A stretch of DNA of 64,000 bases from Microbispora amethystogenes (GTDB taxonomy: Bacteria > Actinomycetota > Actinomycetes > Streptosporangiales > Streptosporangiaceae), in contig NZ_BOOB01000027.1 of NCBI RefSeq assembly GCF_016863015.1, positions 124,001 through 188,000 of the forward strand, read 5' to 3'. Position numbers and translations under genes: made by a program. This document shows, one piece after another, positions 7,986 through 17,648 of the stretch (positions are counted from its first letter, which is position 1; every line of letters begins with the position of its first letter). The notes under the pieces were generated by a model that saw only the letters and a list, made by a program, of their open reading frames with translations, searched no databases and had not been told where the DNA came from.

Positions 7986-8423
7986 ATGACCGCACCCAGG
8001 ACTCCGACCACCGCCGAGGAGCTGCGCGGTGCCGGCCTGCGGGTGACGGCCGCCCGTGTCGCACTGCTGGAGACCGTCCGGCACGGCGACCACCTCGACG
8101 TCGAGACGATCGCGTCGGGGGTACGTGATCGCGTGGGCCACATCTCTCTCCAGGCCGTGTACGAGGCCCTCCACGCGCTCACCGCGGCGGGCCTCATCCG
8201 CCGCATCGAGCCGGCCGGGAGCCCAGCCCGGTTCGAGGGCCGCGTCGGGGACAACCATCACCACATCGTGTGCCGGTCCTGCGGTGTGGTCGCGGACGTC
8301 GACTGCGCGGTCGGCGAGGCCCCCTGCCTGACCTCTTCCGACGACCACGGCTTCGCCATCGACGAGGCCGAGGTCATCTACTGGGGCCTGTGCCCCGGCT
8401 GTTCCAGCGCCCGCAGCTCCTGA
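7986..8423 (+). CDS. furA: Fur-family peroxide/iron-responsive repressor
   Basis: Fur-family winged-helix regulator (145 residues). Seen: DNA-recognition helix ISLQAVYEALHALTAAGLIRR, the metal-binding HHHIVCRSCGVVADVDC with the CxxC pair near residue 98, and a second CxxC-like pair (GLCPGC) at the C-terminus. It precedes katG by 32 nt. Known: in actinobacteria this arrangement is FurA-KatG, where metal-loaded FurA represses both genes and peroxide relieves repression. The short, poorly ribosome-binding leader upstream fits the leaderless furA messages of mycobacteria. Confidence 0.95.
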   Translation: MTAPRTPTTAEELRGAGLRVTAARVALLETVRHGDHLDVETIASGVRDRVGHISLQAVYEALHALTAAGLIRRIEPAGSPARFEGRVGDNHHHIVCRSCGVVADVDCAVGEAPCLTSSDDHGFAIDEAEVIYWGLCPGCSSARSS

Positions 8424-8440
8424 GCCCCATGATCCGCTGA

Positions 8441-10690
<2,250 letters not shown>

Positions 10691-10701
10691 CATCACGACC
10701 A

Positions 10702-10739
10702 TTCGGGCCGGCCCCACTCGGGCCGGCCCGAACGCTTTT
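10702..10739 (+). terminator. katG terminator
   Basis: A perfect 13-bp stem (10702-10714 with 10720-10732) with a 5-nt loop is followed by CGCTTTT, directly after the katG stop. Confidence 0.85.
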
Positions 10740-10823
10740 CCGTCCAAGTACCCAGCCGAGCAGCCATGCCGGCCAGGGCCTCAGGTTCCACGCTTCAGGG
10801 TCCGGAGCCCTCAGGACCTCGGC

Positions 10824-11051
10824 TCAGGGAGCCGGCTCGAACTCGCCGGCCTGTACGCCGAGCAGGAATGCCTTCCACTCCTCAGGGGTGAAGAACAACA
10901 TCGGCCCGTCGGGGTCCTTCGAGTCGCGTACGGCGATCAACCGGCCGCTCTTGTGATCAGGTCCTCCGTCGACCTCTGCCACTTCGACGCAGTCGCCGCC
11001 GTTGTCGCCGGAGAAGCTCGACTTGCGCCAGCGGGCGGTACTCAGGTCCAT
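10824..11051 (-). CDS. DUF397 protein
   Basis: A 75-residue DUF397 protein. Seen: the family pattern WRKSSFSGDNGGDCVEVAEV and VAVRDSKDPDGPMLFF-like motif (here IAVRDSKDPDGPMLFFTPEEW). Known: DUF397 proteins are small partners of XRE-type HTH/DUF5753 regulators in streptomycetes and relatives, the BldB-like/WhiJ-like pairs linked to development and antibiotic production. GGAGGACAA precedes the ATG. The usual regulator gene upstream is present only as a remnant overlapping this start, so this copy may be orphaned. Confidence 0.9.
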   Translation of the reverse strand: MDLSTARWRKSSFSGDNGGDCVEVAEVDGGPDHKSGRLIAVRDSKDPDGPMLFFTPEEWKAFLLGVQAGEFEPAP

Positions 11052-11293
11052 TTGTCCTCCATCGCCACATCCTCGACGCCACTTGTGGTGATGCCTCGGA
11101 CGGCGGTCTCCGCGTACAGCACATCGCTTCCGCCCTCCAGAGTCGCGACGACGAACCCTCCGAGCAACCCCGGACGCATCCCGCCCGGCACGAATAGATG
11201 GTGCAAATTCGCCCTGGGTCGCGCCTTGGTGAGACTCTCGGCGCTTCGGTCGATGTGAATTACCGTGCGAGCCGAGGCGTTGACAGACGGCGA
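11042..11293 (-). pseudogene. Remnant of DUF5753 HTH regulator
   Basis: The frame read on the minus strand from 11293 to the stop at 11042 contains FVVATLEGGSDVLYAETAVRG followed by ITTSGVEDVA, the typical C-terminal strand of DUF5753 regulators. The N-terminal HTH and most of the domain are gone, an in-frame stop lies upstream (11294-11296), and sequence between EDVA and the final KWT is shortened. The stop overlaps the DUF397 start, as in intact pairs. Confidence 0.7.
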
Positions 11294-11348
11294 TCATGTG
11301 ATTTATAGATTAACAGTAGAACATGACTTCAAGAAGAAGGAGAGGTTG

Positions 11349-11690
11349 ATGCCTGTGTGGAAGTCAAAACTCCTGTTGGGTGTTCTCGCCGCCTGCCTCA
11401 CGGTGTCTACGGTGCCCCCGGCGGCCGCAGCGGCGAAGGCAGGACCCGCACAACCCGCTCGCGCCGCGTGCTCGACCTGGCAGTACATCACCGATTCCGG
11501 CATGCCTATCTACAACGGCGCAGGGACGGGTACCGGGGTCAAGGACTACACGCGCTCGAATGGATTCGTGAACATCACGCAGTTCAACGGCGACTGGCGC
11601 GGCGGCAACTTCTACACCGACCCGGGCCCCGTCTGGTACACCAGCGGCTGGATTCACCTCACCCATATCCACTACGTTCGATGCTGGTGA
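11349..11690 (+). CDS. Small secreted protein
   Basis: A 113-residue protein with a Sec signal peptide (KSKLLLGVLAACLTVSTVPP, likely cleavage after the AAAAA run). The mature ~75 residues are Gly/Tyr/Trp-rich with two Cys (near the start and penultimate), suggesting one disulfide and a compact beta fold resembling bacterial SH3-like secreted domains. I cannot name the family. The ATG at 11349 is chosen because AAGAAGGAGAGG precedes it. Upstream DNA is AT-rich, consistent with a promoter. Confidence 0.8.
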   Translation: MPVWKSKLLLGVLAACLTVSTVPPAAAAAKAGPAQPARAACSTWQYITDSGMPIYNGAGTGTGVKDYTRSNGFVNITQFNGDWRGGNFYTDPGPVWYTSGWIHLTHIHYVRCW

Positions 11691-11778
11691 GTTTTCGATT
11701 CACCGGGTAATTCCTGGGGACCGCACCGCAACTTCGGGCTACGGAACGTGAACCCTCCGAAGTCGCGCGGCCAGGTGC

Positions 11779-13797
11779 TCAAGTTCGCCGCTCACGGCCG
11801 GCGGGCTCGCCCGGCCCGACCACTCCGTGGGTGAGACCGTCGGCCACCAGCCGGGCCAGGTCCTCGCCGAGAGCCGCCGCCTCGCGCAGGGCCGCGCGGA
11901 AGTCGGCCAGGCGCCGGAACGCCTCGCCGTACCGGCGTTGCTCGGCCATCGGGAGCAACGGCACCTCCGCGCGCCGTACGTCCACCCGGTAGCGGGAGGA
12001 CATGGTGCTGTAGTGCCGGACGTTGATGGACGCGCACACGAACCCGGCGAGGAAGTAGGGGTCGAGCGCCTCCGGGTCGGGCCGCAGCAGGGACAGGTAC
12101 GGGCCGAGCAGGGCGTCGCCGGTCGTCAGGACCCGGGCGACCGGGGCGGCGACAACCTGCGGCACCACGACGTCACCGGGTCGCGTGACGACCGCCTTCT
12201 CCCCGGCCCGCCGCGCGCCGGTCGCCGCGCGTCCCTCCAGCACGTCCTCGGCGGTGAGCACGGGCAGCCCGTACGGCGGCTCCGGGCCCTCCGCCAGACC
12301 CGTGGGGCCGAGGGCGAGCATGCCCCGCCGCACCAGCTCGGGCAGCGGGACCAGCACGAGGTCCTCCTGCGGCGGCCCAGCGACACCGGGCAAGAGGCCG
12401 GAGACCCGGTCGATCAGCTCGCCCAGCCGGTCACGCGCTCCGGTGAGGCGTTCCTGTGACACGTCGTCGGCGGCCGTGGACAGATAGCGGGCGGGGGTGA
12501 GGTCGACGTCCTCGTCGAGCAGGTCGACGAGCGGGACCGACCGGCTCACCTCCGTCTCGTCCAGCTCGCGCCCCTCGCCGAACTCCCGCCACGCTTCGAC
12601 GGCCACCCTGGCGTAGTCGTCCTGCCTGCCCGAGGTGTCGACCATCAGGACATGGCTCGGCGTGCCGCCCTCCGCGGGCTGGCGGAGGATCCACAGCGTC
12701 AGCCCGACCGCGACGTTGGGCACGACGCCCGGCGGGAGCGCGATGACCGCGCGCAGCGCGCCGCGCCGCAGGAGCTGGGCCCTGATCCGCCGCCCGGATC
12801 TGCGCGCGGCGACGGCCGGCGGCATCAGGAGGACCGCCACGCCGCCGGGCGCCAGGTGGGCGAGGGCGTGCTGCACCCAGGCCAGTTCAGGCTCCACGCG
12901 CGGCGGCAGGCCGTACTCCCACCGGGGATCGGCGGTCAGCTCCTCGTAGCCCCAGTTGCGGTCGTTGAACGGCGGGTTGCACACCACGGCGTCCACCAGC
13001 TCGCCGGGAAAGGCGTCCGCGCGCAGGGAGTCGCCCGCCCTGATCTGGACGTTGTCGCTGCGCAGCGCGAGCCGTACGGCGGTGAGCCGGGCCGAAGCGG
13101 GATCGACGTCCTGGCCGAACAGGCGGGCCCCGGGCGAGCGCTCCAGCGTGCGGCCGAGGATGCGCCCGGAGCCGCAGGCCGGGTCGAGCATGGAGCCGAC
13201 GCCGTCGCCCACGAGGTCGAGCGCGAGCATGACGATCTCGACCGGGGTCGAGTAGACGCGCCGGGTGTGCACCTCGAAATACCGCTCGCGCAGGAACTCG
13301 AAGGTGGCGGGGGCGCCGCGTTCCGCCGCCAGCGCGGCGATCGACCTGACCAGCGGCATCCGGGCCGGCGGGAGCGCCTCCGGGAACGCCCGGTCGCTGA
13401 TGGTCTTGGCGCAGGCGGCCCTGACCCTGTCCGGGACCGCCCGCGCGACCGTCTCGTCGTCTCCGGACGCGAGCCTCTCCCAGTCGTCCGCCTCGTGCTG
13501 CAGGTAGACGAGGAAGGCCCCGAGGTCGGCGATCAGGTCGGCGAGTTCGTCGTCGTCGGCCGTCGTGCGCAGTTCCTGCCAGAGCCACTCGTCCGGGGTC
13601 AGTTCCCTGCCCTCCGCGTGCCCGCGCAGCCAGTCACGGACTTCGGCGAGCGAGAACGCGGGGCTGGTGGACGTGCCACCCACAGGCTGGGGGAAGTCGT
13701 CGTGGCGGCGTCGCCAGTTGCTCACCGCCGCACGGCCCACACCGGCCATGCGCGCGATGTCGGCCGCGGTGACGTGTACGTCTCGGCGCACGTCCAC
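11779..13797 (-). CDS. HTH / N6-adenine DNA methylase / HsdS-like fusion (copy 1)
   Basis: A 672-residue protein joining three parts. Residues 8-30 form an HTH (DIARMAGVGRAAVSNWRRR). Residues ~170-450 are an HsdM-like methylase with SAM motif I LDPACGSG (204-211) and catalytic NPPF (274-277). Residues ~500-660 resemble a half HsdS target-recognition domain (LVPLPELVRRG, RPGDVVVPQ, VPLLPMAEQRRYGEAFRRL). No nuclease domain is seen. The GTG at 13797 is preferred because GGGAAGGACG precedes it and it aligns with copy 2 at 56114-58153; an ATG at 13911 is possible. Divergent from an NYN nuclease-like gene. Probably an orphan, self-contained type I-like methylase or a regulator. Confidence 0.88.
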   Translation of the reverse strand: MDVRRDVHVTAADIARMAGVGRAAVSNWRRRHDDFPQPVGGTSTSPAFSLAEVRDWLRGHAEGRELTPDEWLWQELRTTADDDELADLIADLGAFLVYLQHEADDWERLASGDDETVARAVPDRVRAACAKTISDRAFPEALPPARMPLVRSIAALAAERGAPATFEFLRERYFEVHTRRVYSTPVEIVMLALDLVGDGVGSMLDPACGSGRILGRTLERSPGARLFGQDVDPASARLTAVRLALRSDNVQIRAGDSLRADAFPGELVDAVVCNPPFNDRNWGYEELTADPRWEYGLPPRVEPELAWVQHALAHLAPGGVAVLLMPPAVAARRSGRRIRAQLLRRGALRAVIALPPGVVPNVAVGLTLWILRQPAEGGTPSHVLMVDTSGRQDDYARVAVEAWREFGEGRELDETEVSRSVPLVDLLDEDVDLTPARYLSTAADDVSQERLTGARDRLGELIDRVSGLLPGVAGPPQEDLVLVPLPELVRRGMLALGPTGLAEGPEPPYGLPVLTAEDVLEGRAATGARRAGEKAVVTRPGDVVVPQVVAAPVARVLTTGDALLGPYLSLLRPDPEALDPYFLAGFVCASINVRHYSTMSSRYRVDVRRAEVPLLPMAEQRRYGEAFRRLADFRAALREAAALGEDLARLVADGLTHGVVGPGEPAGRERRT

Positions 13798-13885
13798 CGT
13801 CCTTCCCCCCCGTTCTACGAACAGAGGGGACGATAACCCACACCCGGGACACAGGCAACGTCGCGTCAAAGTCTGGTTGATGGCG

Positions 13886-13898
13886 TCAACACATGGTT
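13886..13898. promoter_or_regulatory. Shared 13-mer, methylase locus 1
   Basis: TCAACACATGGTT lies in the divergent gap between methylase copy 1 and the NYN gene. The same pattern TCAACNNATGGTT occurs in the equivalent gap at locus 2 (58188-58200), in the same orientation relative to the genes. Candidate operator for the HTH of the methylase. Confidence 0.45.
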
Positions 13899-13938
13899 CA
13901 ATGGACGGCAAGCCCCGTCACAGAAGGGACCAGGGATC

Positions 13939-14430
13939 GTGACCTCTCCCATCACGCGCCTCCGGTCGCTGCGCCGCGGACGCGCGATCCATCTCCTGGA
14001 CATCGAGAACCTCGCCGGGTCCCCCAGGCCCACGACGTACGACGTGCGGCAGACGATGGGCGCCTACCGGCACGCGGTGCCGATAGGACCGCTCGACCAG
14101 TTCATCGTCGCGGTCAACCACAGCGCGCTCGTGCCGGTCGGAGTCGCGATGGGGCGCGCGCTCGGCGGCGTGCAACTGCTGGTCCGCTCGGGCCCTGACG
14201 GCGCCGACCAGGCCCTCGACGAGGCCGCCCGTACGGACCGGGTCGACCTCCGCTTCGAGCGGGTCGTGATCGGGTCGGGCGACGGTTACTTCGCCGACCT
14301 GGCCGGGTGGCTGACGGGATGCGGCCTGCACGTCACCGTCGCCTCCCAGCGCGACCGCCTGAGCTGGCGGCTCTACACGGCGGTCCCCGACACCGTCACC
14401 TTCTCACTTCCGGTCCCCCAGGCCGCCTGA
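13939..14430 (+). CDS. NYN/PIN-like nuclease domain protein
   Basis: A 163-residue single-domain protein with the NYN (LabA/DUF88-type PIN-like) pattern. Seen: first strand with acidic residues AIHLLDIENLAG, central GADQALDEAA, and VIGSGDGYFADLAGWL, which supply the Asp residues expected to bind the catalytic metal. Known NYN proteins are metal-dependent RNases or nucleases. GTG start at 13939 has AGGG upstream. The divergent neighbour is the HTH/methylase/HsdS fusion, 141 nt away from start to start; functional linkage is inferred. No signal peptide. Confidence 0.8.
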   Translation: MTSPITRLRSLRRGRAIHLLDIENLAGSPRPTTYDVRQTMGAYRHAVPIGPLDQFIVAVNHSALVPVGVAMGRALGGVQLLVRSGPDGADQALDEAARTDRVDLRFERVVIGSGDGYFADLAGWLTGCGLHVTVASQRDRLSWRLYTAVPDTVTFSLPVPQAA

Positions 14431-14588
14431 TCGCGTTTCGATTTCGAGGGGATTCATCGGCCGGCCTGTCCGGGAGACATTTCGGCGGCGAATGCGCAAA
14501 AGGCGTTCCACGGGCGGGGCGAATCTGGGAATATTGCCGGGCCTGCCGCCCACGGTAGAGCTCCCGGGCACGGAATGCGAGATGACGC

Positions 14589-15641
14589 ATGAACGTCGAG
14601 CCATCCGGCACCTCCCCGCAATCCAATCTCAGAGCCGCGTCGGCCCTACGGCGCACCCAGGCGTTGTTCGACGCGATGTCGGGCGACCATCTGTTCCGCG
14701 AACAGTTCGTGACCGATCCGGCGCAGATCTATTCGGAGTATGTCCACAGCGCGCCCCTCGACCGGCATCGGGCGGATGTCATCAACCAGTTCGTCTACGC
14801 CGTACTGGCCAGCGACGAGCTGATGCAGTGGATCATCCGTTACCGCGGCGAGCGGAACGGAACCGCGCCGTCGGACGGCGAGCTCGCGACACAGTTCGCC
14901 CGCGCGGTGGTCGACACGAACGCCCACCACGTGGCGCTCGCCCTGATGCGAGCGGCGACCGAACAGCAGCCGATCTTCCCCCTGGACAGGTCGATCAAGG
15001 ACCTGATCTTCGGTGGCATCGGGATCGGCCAGGGCGGGACCGGAATCCAGCTCACCGGAACCGAGATGAGCACCGGCACCGGGACCGGCACGGAGATGAG
15101 CACGGGGACCGGCACCGGAACCGAGATGAGCACCGGGACAGGCACCGGAACCGAGATGAGCACCGGGACAGGCACCGGAACGGAGATGAGCACCGGCACC
15201 GGCACCGAAGGAGTGACGGGAACCGGCACAGGGACAGGGACAGGGACAGGGACCGGCACGGGCACAGAAACGGGAACGGGAACCGGCACCGAGACAAGCC
15301 CTCCGGTCACGATTCCCGGCACCGATGTGACTTTCACCTTCGGAAGCACCGAAACGCACACTTTCCCTCCAATTACCCATACCACCGAAATCACGTCAAT
15401 CACCCAAATCACCACGCTGACGCCGCCGGGTACGTCCCCCGGGACATTCGGCGGAACGTCCCCGGGAACGTTCGGGACATTCGGCGGGACATTCGGGGGC
15501 ACCTTCGGCGGGACGTTCGGGCACATCAACCTCAACGCCCTCGACTCGGGCGCGGCAGAGATCACCCTGGATTCCCTGCGGGCTTTCGCCGTTCAACTCC
15601 GCGATGCCGGTGTGCTCGACGAGATCGGGGGCGGCGGATGA
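14589..15641 (+). CDS. Thr-Gly repeat protein with N-terminal helical domain
   Basis: A 350-residue protein of unusual design. Residues 15-135 form a helical domain ([20 protein letters not shown]..., with the F..DP..IY.EY pattern seen in some leader-like or LigA-like domains). Residues 157-236 are almost pure Thr/Gly with four exact [10 protein letters not shown] decamers followed by a long (GT)n run. Residues 240-280 are Thr/Ile-rich, 281-310 consist of [11 protein letters not shown] repeats, and a short helical tail follows. No signal peptide. The stop overlaps the next start (ATGA). Inferred to be the substrate of the two modifying enzymes encoded downstream. Confidence 0.8.
   Translation: MNVEPSGTSPQSNLRAASALRRTQALFDAMSGDHLFREQFVTDPAQIYSEYVHSAPLDRHRADVINQFVYAVLASDELMQWIIRYRGERNGTAPSDGELATQFARAVVDTNAHHVALALMRAATEQQPIFPLDRSIKDLIFGGIGIGQGGTGIQLTGTEMSTGTGTGTEMSTGTGTGTEMSTGTGTGTEMSTGTGTGTEMSTGTGTEGVTGTGTGTGTGTGTGTGTETGTGTGTETSPPVTIPGTDVTFTFGSTETHTFPPITHTTEITSITQITTLTPPGTSPGTFGGTSPGTFGTFGGTFGGTFGGTFGHINLNALDSGAAEITLDSLRAFAVQLRDAGVLDEIGGGG
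15057..15296 (+). repeat. 30-bp tandem repeats encoding [10 protein letters not shown]
   Basis: At least four near-identical 30-bp units are followed by a degenerate hexanucleotide GGAACC/GGGACA-type run encoding Gly-Thr. All lengths are multiples of three, so copy-number changes would alter protein length without shifting frame. Confidence 0.85.
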
Positions 15642-16906
15642 CCACCACCGACAGCCCCGCCGGCATCCCGGCCCTGCGCCGGACGACCACGGCGCTGCTG
15701 GAAGCCGGCCGCCGGAGCGAGGCCTTCGCGCTGTGGTCCGGCGCGGACTTCTCCGACGACGATCTCGGCTGGCTGTCCGAACGGGCCGGCGAGCTGATGC
15801 GGTCCACGGACCTCACGCTCGCGGGCGAGTTCGCGCACCTGCTGGCGTCCATCCGCCGGGGCAGCCGATGGTTCCCCGCCAAGAGAGCGGACGGCGCCGC
15901 CCGCCCGATCGAGCGCTTCATCACGATCCACAAGCTGCGGCACGACATCGAGCAGTTCACCTACCTGCTGGAGTCGGGGGATCTGGGTGACGAGTTCAGG
16001 GCGGTCGTGCGGGCCTACACAGAGACGGCCGACCGCCTGCTGGCGGCCGGCGTCGATCCCGACCAGCACGTGCCGTTCGACGAGCAGGCGGAAGCGGCGA
16101 TAGGGGACGTCTTCAACCGCATCGTCACCCTCCAGCCGGCGCCGCGCCTGCCACGGGCGCTGTCGGACTCGTGGAACGGGCAGGAGGTCACCGAACGCTA
16201 CCTCGCCAGCCGCGCCGGGCTGGTCGTCGTGGACAACTTCCTGTCTCCGGCCGCGCTGGACGCCGTCCGGCGGTTCTGCGCCGGGTCGACGGTCTGGTTC
16301 GGCAACCGCTACGCGAACGGCCGGCTCGGCGCGTTCTTCCACGACGGCTTCAACTGCCCGCTGCTCCTGCAGGTCGCCGAGGAACTCCGCGGCACGTTGC
16401 CCGACGTGCTCGGCCCCTATCCGCTCCGCCAGCTGTGGGGATTCAAGAACAAGGACTACCTGCCCGGCGACACCACGACGCACGCCGACTTCGCCGCCGT
16501 CAACGTGAACTTCTGGATCACGCCGACGGAGGCCAACCTGGACGAGAGCAGCGGCGGGCTGATCGTGTACGGGGTCGACGCGCCGCCCGACTGGAACTTC
16601 CACATGTACAACGGCCGCCAGGATCTGATCAAGCCCTTCCTGGCGCGGCGGAAGGCGGAGTCGGTGACCATCCCCTACCGCGCGAACCGGGCGATCATCT
16701 TCAACTCCGACCTGTTCCACGCGACGGCCGAGGTCCGCTTCCGGCCCGGTTACGAGAACCGCAGGGTGAACATCACCATGCTCTACGGCGAACGGGCCGA
16801 CGACGTCCACCACCCCGGCCTGTCGCGGCAGGCGACGCCGAACCAGATCCCCTACCGTCCGGCCTGGCGTTCGAACGCGCTGACCCGGCGGCGAGCGGGA
16901 CGGTGA
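15638..16906 (+). CDS. 2-oxoglutarate/Fe(II)-dependent oxygenase-like protein
   Basis: A 422-residue protein whose C-terminal ~230 residues match the 2OG-Fe(II) double-stranded beta-helix. Seen: iron facial triad as HAD (His282, Asp284, in [17 protein letters not shown]) and His361 ([13 protein letters not shown]), followed by a candidate 2OG-binding Arg in the [16 protein letters not shown] strand. Residues 1-170 are a helical region of unknown role, perhaps for substrate docking. Start codon overlaps the stop of the repeat-protein gene, implying coupled translation. Likely hydroxylates a protein or peptide, most simply the repeat protein. Confidence 0.85.
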   Translation: MTTTDSPAGIPALRRTTTALLEAGRRSEAFALWSGADFSDDDLGWLSERAGELMRSTDLTLAGEFAHLLASIRRGSRWFPAKRADGAARPIERFITIHKLRHDIEQFTYLLESGDLGDEFRAVVRAYTETADRLLAAGVDPDQHVPFDEQAEAAIGDVFNRIVTLQPAPRLPRALSDSWNGQEVTERYLASRAGLVVVDNFLSPAALDAVRRFCAGSTVWFGNRYANGRLGAFFHDGFNCPLLLQVAEELRGTLPDVLGPYPLRQLWGFKNKDYLPGDTTTHADFAAVNVNFWITPTEANLDESSGGLIVYGVDAPPDWNFHMYNGRQDLIKPFLARRKAESVTIPYRANRAIIFNSDLFHATAEVRFRPGYENRRVNITMLYGERADDVHHPGLSRQATPNQIPYRPAWRSNALTRRRAGR

Positions 16907-16941
16907 CGTCGCAAAGTGACGTCGCACCGTGACGTCACAAC
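16903..16941 (+). repeat. Three tandem 13-bp repeats at FkbM start
   Basis: Units beginning GTGACGTC occur at 16903, 16916 and 16929 with 13-bp period. The first contains the stop of the oxygenase gene and the third contains the GTG start of the methyltransferase gene. The TGACGTCA core is palindromic. Confidence 0.75.
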
Positions 16942-17612
16942 ATGGCCAGGACGCCTACGTGCTCGCCGCCCTCGGGCACCGGCGGGCGGGCTACTTCCTG
17001 GATTCGGGCGCCTCCAACGGCGTCCGGAGCAGCAACACCAGGCTGCTGGAGCAGGAATACGGCTGGACGGGAATCTGCGTCGAGCCCAACCCGCACTACT
17101 ACGCGGAGTTGACGGCCAACCGCCGCTGCTTCAGCGTGAACTGCTGTCTCTACGACCACGACGGCACGGTGGAGTTCGTGGAGGCCGGCACCATCGGCGG
17201 GATCCTCGGCGAGTACTCCCCGCAGATGCTCACGCACGTGCGCCGGGCCCTGGAGCTGCCGGACGACGCGCCGATGCCCGTGACGGTCGTGCCGTGCCGT
17301 ACGGTCGGCTCGCTGCTCCGGCAGTTCGGCGCTCCTCGCGTGATCGACTACTGGAGCCTGGACACTGAAGGATCCGAACTGGCGATCCTCCGCACCTTCC
17401 CCTTCGGCCGCTATCTGCTGCGGATGCTGACCGTCGAGCACAACTGGGGGCCCGACCGCCGTCCCGTCCACGACCTGCTCGCCCGGCACGGGTTCGTACG
17501 CGTCGCCGAGCTGGGCTGCGACGACGTCTACGCGCACCGGTCGGTGGTGTCCCGGGGCGGGGCATGGCGATCACAGGCGTTGTCGGCCCGCGGACGCGGC
17601 CGCCCGTCCTGA
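16929..17612 (+). CDS. FkbM-family methyltransferase
   Basis: SAM-dependent O-methyltransferase of the FkbM type (227 residues). Seen: the family opening SQHGQDAYVLAALG, the SAM strand YFLDSGASNGVRSSNT, the second loop WTGICVEPNPHYYAEL, and IDYWSLDTEGSELAIL, the conserved LDTEG signature. FkbM proteins methylate sugars, polyketides and some modified peptides. The GTG is 22 nt after the oxygenase stop. The C-terminal 25 residues are basic and low complexity. Expected to act together with the oxygenase on the repeat protein or on a sugar attached to it. Confidence 0.88.
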   Translation: MTSQHGQDAYVLAALGHRRAGYFLDSGASNGVRSSNTRLLEQEYGWTGICVEPNPHYYAELTANRRCFSVNCCLYDHDGTVEFVEAGTIGGILGEYSPQMLTHVRRALELPDDAPMPVTVVPCRTVGSLLRQFGAPRVIDYWSLDTEGSELAILRTFPFGRYLLRMLTVEHNWGPDRRPVHDLLARHGFVRVAELGCDDVYAHRSVVSRGGAWRSQALSARGRGRPS

Positions 17613-17648
17613 CCCCCACACCAGGCTCTCCTGTCCCGGCCCCGGCTC

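Noticed and set aside
15057-15296. CRISPR-like repeat array
   Set aside because: Repeats are contiguous, coding and in frame, with no unique spacers.
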